Counted from the stretch's first letter, positions 1 to 8,057 are shown. The stretch is DNA of 11,447 nucleotides from Endomicrobium sp. (GCA_031264895.1 JAISDI010000052.1:1-11447), one strand, 5' to 3'. The notes: generated by a model not told the origin, from the letters alone. Numbers and translations are program-made.

Positions 1-6
1 TACTGT

Positions 7-107
7 TCGTCATGCCCGAAATTTGTAATCGGGCATCCATTTTTACTAAAGATGTTTTTGTTTTACGACGAAAATGGATCCCCGACAAAGACTCTCGGGG
101 ATGACGA
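7..107. repeat. Inverted pair of REP-like hairpins
   Basis: Two 37-base units (7-43 and 71-107) are reverse complements of each other except in their loops and one stem base pair. They are separated by 27 bases. Each unit is itself a hairpin. The first has an 8-bp stem at 12-19 and 29-36 (ATGCCCGA / TCGGGCAT). The second has an 8-bp stem at 78-85 and 95-102 (ATCCCCGA / TCGGGGAT). Both have 9-base loops and the same outer flanks (TCGTC and CCATTTT). The one stem difference is compensated, G-C in the first and C-G in the second, while the loops are unrelated. The arrangement is like paired REP/BIME elements. The pair lies downstream of the minus-strand operon, so it could also protect the 3' end of that mRNA; this is inference. 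Confidence 0.8.
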
Positions 108-161
108 CAAAGAAAAAAAAGATGGTTTTTAGAAACCTCTAATGGAATATTTGGGTTTAAA
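81..161 (+). repeat. Dispersed repeat, left copy
   Basis: This 81-base stretch recurs in reverse orientation at 9381-9460 with five substitutions and one single-base gap, about 93% identity by eye. The unit starts in the CCCGACAAAG hairpin arm, runs through an A-rich tract, contains a small hairpin (GGTTT 124-128, loop TTAG, AAACC 133-137) and ends sharply at GGGTTTAAA. Beyond 161 the two copies share nothing. It overlaps the right-hand hairpin at 71-107. No open frame, terminal transposase or target duplication is visible, so it is a non-coding dispersed repeat rather than an insertion sequence. Confidence 0.85.
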
Positions 162-302
162 TGGGTGGCTGAAACAATGTCTTGACTTTGTCGCGGACGG
201 AAGATCAATTTGATGTTGCCGTTCTAAAATATATACGGCTTGGAAAGTCAGGTGAAGTAGGTATTGAAATGCGGTCGATACGAGACGGATGGGTTTTTTC
301 GG
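162..302. other. Non-coding tail after the minus-strand operon
   Basis: I see no supported gene here. A short hairpin, GCCGT 218-222 with ACGGC 235-239, has a 12-base loop but no adjacent T-tract in the direction of minus-strand transcription, so it is not a convincing terminator for the 303-1199 gene. A T-run at 294-299 lies just past that gene's stop codon but is not preceded by a good stem. Confidence 0.5.
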
Positions 303-1199
303 TTACCATGGCATTATTCTGCGCCAGAGGGGGCGGTTTTTGGTTTCTAAGACTTTTAAAAGGGTTTTGCCGTTGATTTTGGCTATGCCGGTTATTGACG
401 GAGCATAGTGGAGGTGGATTTCGAAATCGTCGTTTTTTACTGTGATTCTTTTGACAGTCGCCGGAAGAGGTATCATACTGCCGTCTTTTCTTCCGCCTAT
501 CAAGTGCGCAAGGTAGTGCGCTATGTCTCTTTCGTCGGTTATTACCGACAAGACCACGTCGCCTTCGGAAAGTTTGCCCGCTGCTTTGCCGTTTAAATCT
601 TTCAGTATTTCCACGTCAAGACGCACAAATCCCAGATCATATCCGGTAAAAGAAGTTTCATTTTGGTTTTTGTTATAATCGGGCAGTTTTTTAAACTGCG
701 TGAGGTTTAGCTCTTCGCTTATTATTTCGGCTTTTACTATTACGGGATTAAAAAATGAAGAGATAATTTCCTGAATTTCGTTTTTTGAAATTACCGGCAG
801 CTGTTTTAGTTCTTTGGCTATATGTTCTCTTAATTTTTCTTCTATGTTTTGCGTATAATCTTCCATGGCGCCGGTGTCCAGCCTGTATGAAAAAATCGCT
901 TTTTCAAAAGAAAACCAGTCCATTGAAGCGGAATTTTCGTAAACCGCAGGGTTATGCGAAACTACCATGCTAAAACGCAGAATTTCCGCATTTTTCATGT
1001 TTACTGCCACGTGCATAAGACCGTAAATGCTGTCCTGCGGAAAAATTAATTTTATTTTAAACGCGGTGATGAATTTCAGCAGAATTCCGATTTTGGTTAT
1101 TGCTTTTTCCAAATTGTTGTCGGAAAGTATCAGGGCAAGTTCTGCTTCGCCCTGTTCGCATCCGGTTTCTTCCATTAAAAGTATAACATTGTCTTTCAT
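303..1199 (-). CDS. Uncharacterised protein with UBA-like N-terminus
   Basis: This is a 298-residue protein that I do not recognise as a named family. Residues about 3-40 read like a three-helix UBA/EF-Ts-N-type domain: TGCEQGEAELAL followed by DNNLEKAI fits the usual pattern of a TG turn, an acidic helix, then a D/N-L-E-x-A-I helix. Residues about 115-150 are charged and probably helical. Residues about 185-285 look like beta strands with a loop rich in Gly and Lys (GGRKDGS, 236-242). There is no signal peptide or membrane segment, so it is probably cytosolic. It starts 6 bases after the xerC stop with no clear ribosome binding site, suggesting translational coupling as last gene of the dprA-topA-xerC operon. 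UBA-like domains usually mediate protein contacts; the partner here is unknown. Confidence 0.8.
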   Translation of the reverse strand: MKDNVILLMEETGCEQGEAELALILSDNNLEKAITKIGILLKFITAFKIKLIFPQDSIYGLMHVAVNMKNAEILRFSMVVSHNPAVYENSASMDWFSFEKAIFSYRLDTGAMEDYTQNIEEKLREHIAKELKQLPVISKNEIQEIISSFFNPVIVKAEIISEELNLTQFKKLPDYNKNQNETSFTGYDLGFVRLDVEILKDLNGKAAGKLSEGDVVLSVITDERDIAHYLAHLIGGRKDGSMIPLPATVKRITVKNDDFEIHLHYAPSITGIAKINGKTLLKVLETKNRPLWRRIMPW

Positions 1200-1205
1200 T
1201 AGAAT

Positions 1206-2159
1206 TTATTTCGCTCTCGGGTGTGATTTTTCGTAAACCTTTCTTAAACTTTCTATCGTAACGTGCGTGTAAATCTGCGTTGTCGAAAGATTTTTGTGTC
1301 CCAGCATTTCCTGAACGCTGCGCAAATCGCAGCCTCTGTCTAAAATGTGCGTCGCAAAAGTGTGTCTTAAAGTGTGCGGACTTACTTTTTTGTTGATTCC
1401 GGCGCGGATAAACCATGCGTGAAGCGCTCTTCTTGCGGTTCTCTGTTCAAGCCTTTTGCCTCTGTATCCCAAAAAAGCGGGCGAATGTATCTCTGCCCCA
1501 AGCCCCATTGCGCGGCGTTCTTTGATATAGTCCATCATTACTGCAAGGCATTTGCCGCCTGCCGGCACTACTCTTTCTTTGCCGCCTTTTCCGTGCACGG
1601 TTATCGCGTTTGCAAAAAAATCTATGTTTTTTATGTCCAGGCTCATCAGTTCTTCTATTCTCAGTCCGCATGAATACAAAATTTCTATTATTGCTCTGTC
1701 GCGCAGTTTTGTGCCGGGAAGACTGAAAAGATTTTGCATTTCTTCTTCGGTAAGAAATTCCGGAACTTTTTTTTCTTTTTTCGGGCCGGACATATTTTCA
1801 AGCGGACTTCTTTCTATAACATTATTTATAATCAAAAATTTATAAAAAGTGCGCAGCACGGCAAACTTTCTGTTAAGGGTAGTTTTGCTTAACTTTTTTT
1901 GATTAAGCAGCTCGAAATATTCGCGCAGCGTATATTTGTCAGTCTGCGCAAAATCCAGAGATTTTATATGACAATAATACGCAAAATCCGAAATGTCCGC
2001 TACGTAAGCCCTTAAAGTGTGCGCGGAAAAATTTCTTTCCGCTTTTAGATATTTGCCGAACGAATTTATTTTTTCTTGCTTTTCCTGACCGAAATTTTCT
2101 CCGCCGGTTTTTCGGCTTTCTTTTTGGGCGGTTTCGGAGATTTTTCCTGTTTTATCCAT
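1206..2159 (-). CDS. xerC: Tyrosine recombinase XerC/XerD family
   Basis: This site-specific recombinase probably resolves chromosome dimers at dif in the cytoplasm. From the chosen start it has 317 residues. A SAM-like core-binding domain covers about 31-120 (GKYLKAERNFSAHTLRAY) and the catalytic domain about 135-317. The tyrosine recombinase residues are present: R167 (SCGLRIEEL), K191 (HGKGGKERVVP), H262 and R265 (PHTLRHTFATH), H288 (LGHKNLSTT) and Y297 (QIYTH). The start at 2159 has AGGAA at 2166-2170, 6 bases upstream. An earlier in-frame ATG at 2192 adds 11 residues but has a poorly spaced ribosome binding site. The first 94 bases lie inside the 3' end of topA in another frame. The name xerC rests on the dprA-topA-xerC order; by sequence alone it could be XerD or a single Xer enzyme. 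Confidence 0.93.
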   Translation of the reverse strand: MDKTGKISETAQKESRKTGGENFGQEKQEKINSFGKYLKAERNFSAHTLRAYVADISDFAYYCHIKSLDFAQTDKYTLREYFELLNQKKLSKTTLNRKFAVLRTFYKFLIINNVIERSPLENMSGPKKEKKVPEFLTEEEMQNLFSLPGTKLRDRAIIEILYSCGLRIEELMSLDIKNIDFFANAITVHGKGGKERVVPAGGKCLAVMMDYIKERRAMGLGAEIHSPAFLGYRGKRLEQRTARRALHAWFIRAGINKKVSPHTLRHTFATHILDRGCDLRSVQEMLGHKNLSTTQIYTHVTIESLRKVYEKSHPRAK

Positions 2160-4297
2160 TGTAAATTCCTGCATTTCGGGAATGCCGAACATGTGAGGAA
2201 CGGCCCTCTTTTGCCTATTCTTTTAAGCATTACAGAACCGCATTTTTCACATTTTATATCGGTTTTTTCCGGTTCGGGCTTTAAAACTTTATTCCCGTTT
2301 TTATCCATATAATATATTGATTTACATTCCGGATATCTTTTGCATGCAAGAAAAGATTTGCCTCTGAATCCCGCTTTTTTTACCAGAGGGCTGCCGCATT
2401 TGTCGCATGTCATGCCGGTTTCTTCCGGTTCCGCAGCGGCCTTGCCGTCTTTGCCCATAGGCATTGTCGTTTTGCATTCCGGATAACCCGAACAGCCTAA
2501 AAATTGTCCGTTTCTGGAATCTCTTACAACCATCGGTTTTCCGCAGTTCGGGCAGATTTCGTCGGATTTCTGCGGTTCGATTTTTTGTCTTTCAAGGTTT
2601 TTTTCGGCTTCCGTCAAATCCGCTTCAAAAGGCGCGTAAAAATCTCTTATTACGTTTTGCCAAGGTGTTTTATCGTCGGCAATCGCGTCAAATTTTTCTT
2701 CGACTTCGGCGGTAAATTCTACGTTTACTATGTTTCCAAAATGTTTTTTTAGCACATTGTTGACCACTATTCCCAAATTTGTCGGCACAAACTTTTTGCC
2801 TTCAAAACGCACGTATACTCTGTCCAGAATTGTTTTAATCGTCGGCGCGTATGTGGAAGGCCTGCCTATTCCGTGTTCTTCCAGCGCTTTTATGAGGCTT
2901 GCTTCGTTATAGCGCGGAGGAGGTTCGGTAAAATGCTGTTCCGGCAGAAGCGCTTTTAAATCTAAATTCTCGCCTTCTTTTAACGGCGGCAGTTTAGCTT
3001 CTTTTTCCGCGTCTTCGATATTGTAAACTTTTAAGAATCCTTCAAAAGCCAATGTGCTGCCTGCCGCTCTGAAAATATAATCGTTTGCCGATATGTCCGC
3101 GCTTACGGTATTATAGAGCGCGTCTGTCATCTGGCTTGCGATAAACCTTTTCCATATTAAATCGTAAAGTTTGAATTCGTCGTTTGACAAATATTGTTTT
3201 ATGGACTCGGGCGTTCTGCCGGGCAAAGTCGGCCTTATGGCTTCGTGCGCTTCCTGCGCTCCTTTAGATTTTGTTTTATAAAATCTCGGAGTTTGCGGAA
3301 CAAAGGCCGCGCCGTAACGCGCGCCAAGGAAATCAAGAGTTTGCATCTGAACGCTTTTTGCGACGTTTAAAGAGTCCGTTCTCATATACGTTATCAAGCC
3401 GGCGGAAGAATCGCCGCCAACATTTATGCCTTCGTACAGTTTTTGCGCTACCATCATTGTTTTTGAAGCCGAAAAACCGAGCCGCCTTGAAGAGTCCTGC
3501 TGCATGGTTGAAGTCGTATAAGGTCCGTATGGCGAACGTTTGCGCTGTTTTGTTTCCACAGTTTGAACGATATATTTTGCGCCTTCGAGTTCTTTTAAAA
3601 TTCCGTCGGCCTGCGCTTTGTCTTTTATAGAAAGTTTTTCGAATTTTACGCCGTTTTTTGACGCAAGCAAAGCTTTAAAAAACGCCGGATTATTTTCTTT
3701 TTTTGTAAGTTCAGCTTCGATACTCCAATATTCTACTGGCACAAAACTTTTAATTTCTTCTTCTCTGTCGCATATGATCATTACCGCTACGGACTGCACT
3801 CTTCCTGCGGAAAGCCCGATTTTTATTTTTTTCCATAAAAGCGGAGAAAGTTTATATCCCACAAGTCTGTCTAATATTCTTCTTGCCTGCTGGCTGTCTA
3901 CCAGCCCCATGTCGATGGTTCTCGGGTTTTTAACGGCGTCTCTGATGGCTTCCGGCGTAATTTCGTGGAAAGTTATTCTTGCGGTTTTTGAATCTGCTAA
4001 ATCCAAAGTTTCTTTTAAATGCCATGCTATTGCTTCGCCTTCGCGGTCAAAGTCGGTAGCTAGATAAATTTTGTCTGCGGAAGCGGCATTTTTCTTTAAA
4101 TCGGCAATAACTTTTTTTGCTTTTGCCACATTGGCGTAGGTAGGCTCAAAATTGCTTTCTATATCGATTCCTAATTTGCTTTTGGGTAAATCTCTTATAT
4201 GTCCGTAAGAACTTTTTACCGTAAAATCTTTACCCAAGATTTTCGATATGGTTTTTTCTTTAGCTGGGGACTCTACTATAACAAGATACTTTGCCAT
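2066..4297 (-). CDS. topA: DNA topoisomerase I (type IA)
   Basis: The enzyme relaxes negative supercoils by a transient 5'-phosphotyrosyl strand break. Numbering is from the ATG at 4303 (745 residues). A Toprim domain occupies about 5-120, with E11 (VIVESPAK) and the acidic TDFDREGE at 83-90. The catalytic Tyr is Y306 in ITYMRTDS. Further type IA motifs are EAHEAIRPT (352-360) and GIGRPSTYAPTI (478-489). Three C4 zinc ribbons follow: C584/C587/C604/C610, C633/C636/C654/C660 and C685/C688/C705/C711. The last 25 residues are Lys/Pro-rich. I prefer the second ATG (4297), giving 743 residues, because AAGGA sits 8 bases before it but only about 2 before the first, and because TopA proteins typically begin M-x-K-x-L-V-I-V-E-S. 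It follows dprA by about 20 bases and its 3' end overlaps xerC. Confidence 0.97.
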   Translation of the reverse strand: MAKYLVIVESPAKEKTISKILGKDFTVKSSYGHIRDLPKSKLGIDIESNFEPTYANVAKAKKVIADLKKNAASADKIYLATDFDREGEAIAWHLKETLDLADSKTARITFHEITPEAIRDAVKNPRTIDMGLVDSQQARRILDRLVGYKLSPLLWKKIKIGLSAGRVQSVAVMIICDREEEIKSFVPVEYWSIEAELTKKENNPAFFKALLASKNGVKFEKLSIKDKAQADGILKELEGAKYIVQTVETKQRKRSPYGPYTTSTMQQDSSRRLGFSASKTMMVAQKLYEGINVGGDSSAGLITYMRTDSLNVAKSVQMQTLDFLGARYGAAFVPQTPRFYKTKSKGAQEAHEAIRPTLPGRTPESIKQYLSNDEFKLYDLIWKRFIASQMTDALYNTVSADISANDYIFRAAGSTLAFEGFLKVYNIEDAEKEAKLPPLKEGENLDLKALLPEQHFTEPPPRYNEASLIKALEEHGIGRPSTYAPTIKTILDRVYVRFEGKKFVPTNLGIVVNNVLKKHFGNIVNVEFTAEVEEKFDAIADDKTPWQNVIRDFYAPFEADLTEAEKNLERQKIEPQKSDEICPNCGKPMVVRDSRNGQFLGCSGYPECKTTMPMGKDGKAAAEPEETGMTCDKCGSPLVKKAGFRGKSFLACKRYPECKSIYYMDKNGNKVLKPEPEKTDIKCEKCGSVMLKRIGKRGPFLTCSAFPKCRNLQWIKQEKSPKPPKKKAEKPAEKISVRKSKKK

Positions 4298-4317
4298 TTT
4301 CATAATCCTTTTTATTG

Positions 4318-5424
4318 TTATCTGGCCCTAACGTACAATCTTCCGGGCATTGGTTTTATCAGTCCGTTAATTTCAAGTTTTAAAATTATAGCGGCAATGG
4401 CTGAAATTTCAATATTTAACTGCTGCGCGATTTCGTCCGCGTGCAGTCCTTCGTCATTTTTCGATATTAGATCCAAAACGGTTTGTTCGCTTTTGTTGAG
4501 CAGGTTTGAAAATTCCTGCTGCCGCTCGGAACGTTCTTCCTCTAATATGTTGAAATAAGGCGTTTGATCCGCCATGTCTTTAACGTTTAAAACAACTGAA
4601 GCGCCTTCTTTTATCAGCATATTCGAGCCGGCTGAAAATTCGGAATAAATGCTGCCGGGTACCGCAAAAACGTCTTTTCCGTATTCAGCGCAGTATCTTG
4701 CCGTTATCAGAGATCCGCTTTGAAGAGACGCTTCAACAACAAGCGTTGCTCTTGAAAATGCCGCGATTATTCTGTTTCTTCTCGGGAAACTGCTTTTGTC
4801 CGGCTGTTTTGTGAGCGGACACTCGCTTATGACTGCGCCGTTTTCAGGTATTTTTGCCTGCAAAATCATATTTTCGGGCGGATAGTTTACCATAAGCCCG
4901 TTGCCAAGAACGGCTATGGTTCTTCCTTTATTTTGAATTGCCGCTATATGCGACTGCGTGTCAATTCCTCTTGCAAGACCGGAAACTATGGTAATGCCTT
5001 TTCTTGCAAAATAGCCTGCAAATTCATCGGTTACAGATTTACCGTAATTTGTGGCTTTCCTTGAACCTACTATTGAAAGAGACGCATAATCTTTGTCCGT
5101 AATATTGCCTTTGACGTACAGTATTAAAGGCATGTCCGGATAATCTTTCAGCGGTTCGGGATAATTTTCTTCCGTAAACATTGTTAAACTTATATTGTTG
5201 TTTTTTGCAATAGTAAGCTCTTTTTCGGCTTTTCCGGAATCTTTTATATCAATAATTGCGTCCGCAGTTTTCTCGCCGATTCCGGCAACATTGATGAGAT
5301 CGCTTCTTTTGGCTTTAAAAACGTTTTCGGCTTTTCCGAACTTTTCCAAAAGTTTAAAAAGGCGGACAGTACCTATATCTGCCGCCAAAAAGAGTTTTAA
5401 AATCGAAATATTTTCTTCATTCAT
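4318..5424 (-). CDS. dprA: DNA processing protein DprA (Smf family)
   Basis: DprA loads RecA on incoming single-stranded DNA during natural transformation; it acts in the cytoplasm. The protein has 368 residues. An N-terminal helix-hairpin-helix region lies at about 10-65 (VAGIGEKTADAI). The Rossmann-like SMF domain follows at about 85-290, with IVGSR (118-122), SGLARGID (148-155), GNG (174-176), FPRRNRIIA (213-221) and EASLQSGSLITA (231-242). A DML1-type winged helix covers about 310-368. It is the full-length architecture, with no lesion. It is the first gene of the minus-strand operon, followed by topA after about 20 bases. No Shine-Dalgarno sequence precedes the ATG at 5424. A consensus promoter ends so close that the predicted transcript starts at this codon. 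Whether the organism is competent cannot be judged here. Confidence 0.95.
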   Translation of the reverse strand: MNEENISILKLFLAADIGTVRLFKLLEKFGKAENVFKAKRSDLINVAGIGEKTADAIIDIKDSGKAEKELTIAKNNNISLTMFTEENYPEPLKDYPDMPLILYVKGNITDKDYASLSIVGSRKATNYGKSVTDEFAGYFARKGITIVSGLARGIDTQSHIAAIQNKGRTIAVLGNGLMVNYPPENMILQAKIPENGAVISECPLTKQPDKSSFPRRNRIIAAFSRATLVVEASLQSGSLITARYCAEYGKDVFAVPGSIYSEFSAGSNMLIKEGASVVLNVKDMADQTPYFNILEEERSERQQEFSNLLNKSEQTVLDLISKNDEGLHADEIAQQLNIEISAIAAIILKLEINGLIKPMPGRLYVRAR

Positions 5425-5430
5425 GAACTA

Positions 5431-5460
5431 ATTGTAACTAAATTTTAAAATTTTTGTCAA
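5431..5460 (-). promoter_or_regulatory. Sigma70-type promoter of the dprA operon
   Basis: Read on the minus strand, TTGACA (5460-5455) is followed after 18 bases by TACAAT (5436-5431). Both are a full or near match to the consensus. Counting from the -10 element, +1 falls at about 5424, the A of the dprA start codon, so a leaderless mRNA is predicted. It lies back-to-back with the plus-strand promoter, with only 9 bases between the two -35 boxes. Confidence 0.75.
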
Positions 5461-5469
5461 AAAAAATAA

Positions 5470-5498
5470 TTGACTTAGAGTGATAAAAAATATAAAAT
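5470..5498 (+). promoter_or_regulatory. Sigma70-type promoter of the DUF4912-GH57 operon
   Basis: TTGACT (5470-5475) and TAAAAT (5493-5498) are 17 bases apart. An overlapping TATAAA at 5491-5496 is an alternative with a shorter, 15-base spacer. The predicted start near 5505 leaves a leader of about 47 bases, AT-rich and without strong structure, before the gene at 5552. Confidence 0.6.
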
Positions 5499-5538
5499 CG
5501 TATGGAAATTCAATAGTTTTAGTAAATTATAAAAATTT

Positions 5539-5543
5539 GGAGG
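5539..5543 (+). promoter_or_regulatory. Ribosome binding site deciding the DUF4912 start
   Basis: GGAGG lies 8 bases before the ATG at 5552. This favours that codon over an in-frame GTG at 5480, which lacks a binding site and lies inside the predicted promoter, upstream of its start point. Confidence 0.85.
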
Positions 5544-5551
5544 AATGTACT

Positions 5552-6430
5552 ATGAGCGAAAATTTAAGCTCTAAAATTCAGGGAGGAAACAAAACAGGCA
5601 ATATAAATAAATCCGGACTCCCTTCCAATTACGGCGATACAAAAGCTGTCATGCTTCCGAGAGACCCTATATGGATATATGTGTACTGGGAAATCAATCA
5701 AAGCACAATAGAAAACATAAAAAATAAGTACGGACAAAATTTTGATCCTTCCAATCTCACTATAAGAATATACGATGTTACAGATATAAATTTTGACGGG
5801 ACAAATGCCAACAAATCGTTTGATATTTCAGTTAATCCCAATGCGGCAAGCTGGTACGTAAACGTTGGCGAGTTTAACCGTTCGTGGTGCGTTGACATGG
5901 GATACATTCTTAAAAACGGCGAATTTATTACCGTTGCAAGAACGAATTCTATGGCCATGCCCAGACACGGAGTTTCAAACGTAACAGACGAACAGTGGGC
6001 GCTTTTACAGCTTGAGTTTGAAAAGCTTCTCAGAATTTCCGGAGGCGGACATATAGGGCAGAGTTCCTACGACTTGGTTAAACTCATGAGGGAACGCTGG
6101 GAAGAACTTACGAAACTACCCACAAGCGGAGTTTTAGGCGGCGCAAGTTCTTCGTTTAAAAGAGATGAAACCAATTTTGCAAAAGCCGAGGTTTCAAAAG
6201 AAAAAAGTTTTTGGCTTAAAGCCGATACCGAAATAATAGTTTACGGAGCAACCGAGCCGGACGCAACTCTTATGGTGCAGGGCAAAAATGTTCCTCTTGC
6301 GGCGGACGGTTCGTTCTCTTTAAGATTTTACCTTCCCGACGGGCAGCAAAGCTACCCTATTGAAGCAATATCTTCAGACGGCACAATGAAAAAACATATC
6401 GTATTTAACGTACAAAAAGAAACCAAATAG
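5552..6430 (+). CDS. DUF4912 domain protein, partner of GH57 branching enzyme
   Basis: This is a 292-residue cytosolic protein of the DUF4912 family, whose biochemical role is not established to my knowledge. The first 30 residues are polar and probably flexible. The DUF4912 domain starts with MLPRDPIWIYVYWEIN (about 34-49) and continues through the IRIYDVTDINFDG strand region to WCVDMGYI and ARTNSMAMPR. A C-terminal beta-rich segment at about 228-288 (ADTEIIVYGATEPDATLMVQ, then PDGQQSYPIEAIS) reads like a small Ig- or carbohydrate-binding-type sandwich. DUF4912 genes are often next to GH57 glucan enzymes, and here the branching enzyme follows after 21 bases with its own GGAGG. A role in glucan binding or in assisting the GH57 enzyme is therefore likely, but inferred from context. 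Confidence 0.88.
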   Translation: MSENLSSKIQGGNKTGNINKSGLPSNYGDTKAVMLPRDPIWIYVYWEINQSTIENIKNKYGQNFDPSNLTIRIYDVTDINFDGTNANKSFDISVNPNAASWYVNVGEFNRSWCVDMGYILKNGEFITVARTNSMAMPRHGVSNVTDEQWALLQLEFEKLLRISGGGHIGQSSYDLVKLMRERWEELTKLPTSGVLGGASSSFKRDETNFAKAEVSKEKSFWLKADTEIIVYGATEPDATLMVQGKNVPLAADGSFSLRFYLPDGQQSYPIEAISSDGTMKKHIVFNVQKETK

Positions 6431-6451
6431 AAGCAGTTTTACGGAGGAAAA

Positions 6452-8035
6452 ATGGATCCCAGAGGATATTGGTGCTTACAATTACATGCGCATCTTCCGT
6501 ACGTCAGGCATCCGGAATATCCGGACTTTTTGGAAGAAGACTGGCTCTACGAAGCCGTTTCGGAAACGTATCTCCCTTTATTGTCGGTTTTTGAAAAGTT
6601 TGTTGAAGACGGGGTAGATTTCCGTCTTACGATGACAATCACTCCTTCTCTTGCAAACATGCTTGCCGACCCGCTGCTGCAATCCAGATATTACGAAAGA
6701 TTAAACAAACACATAGAGTTTGCCGAAAAAGAGCTGTGGCGCACGCAGGCTCTGCCGGAATTTCAGCCGGCGGCGCAGATGTATGACAAACATTTTAAAG
6801 AATGCAGAAGACTTTGGGAAAAATATAACGGAAATATTTTAACGGGTTTTAAAAATCTGCAGGATATGGGCAAAATTGAAATCATAACATGCTGTGCGAC
6901 GCACGGTTTTCTTCCGCTGATGGACAATGAAAAAGCGCAGAAAGCCCAGATAAGAGCGGCAGTTAACGATTATGAAAAACATTTCGGACGCGCTCCGCGC
7001 GGTATATGGCTTGCGGAATGCGCTTATTACCCGGGAATAGACAAACTTTTAAAAGAAGAAGGCATAAGGTTCTTTTTTCTTGAAGCGCACGGAATACTTT
7101 ACGGAACGCCCCGCCCGAAGTTTGGCGTGTTTGCGCCCGTATACTGTCCGAGCGGCGTTGCCGCGTTTTCAAGAGACATGGAAACCGCTCATCAGGTGTG
7201 GAGCGCGGAATCGGGTTATCCGGGAGACCCTGATTATAGAGAATTCTACAGGGATTTAGGATATGATTTAGAATACGAGTACGTAAGGCCTTATCTGCAT
7301 TCCGACGGAATAAGAAGAAATATAGGGATAAAATATCACAAAATTACCGGCAAAGTCTCGCTAAGCGACAAACAGCCTTATAATCCCGAAGCGGCAAAAA
7401 ATAAAGCTGCGCAGCATGCGGGAAATTTTCTTTTTAACAGAACAAAACAGGTCGAATACCTTGACGAAATTTTGGGAAGGCCGCCGCTTGTCACTTCAAT
7501 GTATGACGCCGAACTTTTTGGCCACTGGTGGTTTGAAGGGCCGGAATTTATAAATTTTCTTTTTAGAAAAATGCATTATGACCAAAATATTGTAAAACCG
7601 ATTACGCCGGTAGAATATCTGGATAAATTTCCGGTCAACCAGATTATTACTCCGGCGGCTTCGTCATGGGGAGATAAAGGTTATTACGAAGTTTGGCTTA
7701 ACGAATCCAACGATTACATTTACAGACATCTGCATAAAGCCGCAGAAAGAATGGTTGAGCTTACAGCAAAATTTCCGGACGCTTCCGGCGTCCTTGAAAG
7801 AGCTTTAAATCAGGCTGCAAGAGAACTTCTTCTTGCGCAATCTTCGGATTGGGCGTTTATAATGACGACAGGCACAATGGTCGAATACGCGCAAAAGCGC
7901 ACAAGAGATCATATAATAAACTTCACCAATCTTTACGGGCAGATAACCGGCAACTCAATAGACGAGTTTTATCTCGGCGATTTAGAAAGCAAAAACAATA
8001 TTTTTCCTTCAATAGATTACAGAATATACAAATAG
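6452..8035 (+). CDS. GH57 family 1,4-alpha-glucan branching enzyme
   Basis: The enzyme cleaves alpha-1,4-glucan and re-attaches the cut end as an alpha-1,6 branch, making glycogen-like storage polymer. The protein has 527 residues, the usual length for this GH57/DUF1957 group. The fold begins with HAHLPYVRHPE (12-22). ATHGFLPL (149-156) is a family motif. The nucleophile is predicted as E189 in GIWLAECAYYPG and the acid/base as D352 in MYDAELFGHWWFEG. Both positions agree with those known for characterised Thermus and Thermococcus GH57 branching enzymes. SAESGYPGDPDYREFYRDLG (251-270) is also typical and argues for a branching enzyme rather than a GH57 amylase. The helical DUF1957 C-terminus (about 425-510) is complete. 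There is no signal peptide. It is the second gene of a three-gene operon, with GGAGG at 6443-6447. Confidence 0.93.
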   Translation: MDPRGYWCLQLHAHLPYVRHPEYPDFLEEDWLYEAVSETYLPLLSVFEKFVEDGVDFRLTMTITPSLANMLADPLLQSRYYERLNKHIEFAEKELWRTQALPEFQPAAQMYDKHFKECRRLWEKYNGNILTGFKNLQDMGKIEIITCCATHGFLPLMDNEKAQKAQIRAAVNDYEKHFGRAPRGIWLAECAYYPGIDKLLKEEGIRFFFLEAHGILYGTPRPKFGVFAPVYCPSGVAAFSRDMETAHQVWSAESGYPGDPDYREFYRDLGYDLEYEYVRPYLHSDGIRRNIGIKYHKITGKVSLSDKQPYNPEAAKNKAAQHAGNFLFNRTKQVEYLDEILGRPPLVTSMYDAELFGHWWFEGPEFINFLFRKMHYDQNIVKPITPVEYLDKFPVNQIITPAASSWGDKGYYEVWLNESNDYIYRHLHKAAERMVELTAKFPDASGVLERALNQAARELLLAQSSDWAFIMTTGTMVEYAQKRTRDHIINFTNLYGQITGNSIDEFYLGDLESKNNIFPSIDYRIYK

Positions 8036-8057
8036 CGCCGAGGAGAATTCTAATAAA

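Noticed and set aside
218..239. Hairpin as terminator of the minus-strand operon
   Set aside because: The stem is only 5 bp with a 12-base loop, and there is no T-tract in the minus-strand direction.
182..376. Plus-strand open frame of 64 codons with a TTG start
   Set aside because: It has no ribosome binding site and overlaps the 3' end of the well-supported minus-strand gene; the composition is not protein-like.
1057..1416. Minus-strand open frame of 119 codons overlapping xerC
   Set aside because: It is an out-of-frame shadow of xerC and the following gene; rich in Arg, Lys and Gln, with no domain.
3271..4067. Two 119-149 codon plus-strand frames inside topA
   Set aside because: They are antisense to the intact topA reading frame and have no domain or translation signal.
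5480..5551. GTG start extending the DUF4912 protein by 24 residues
   Set aside because: It lies within the predicted promoter, lacks a binding site, and the ATG at 5552 has a well-placed GGAGG.
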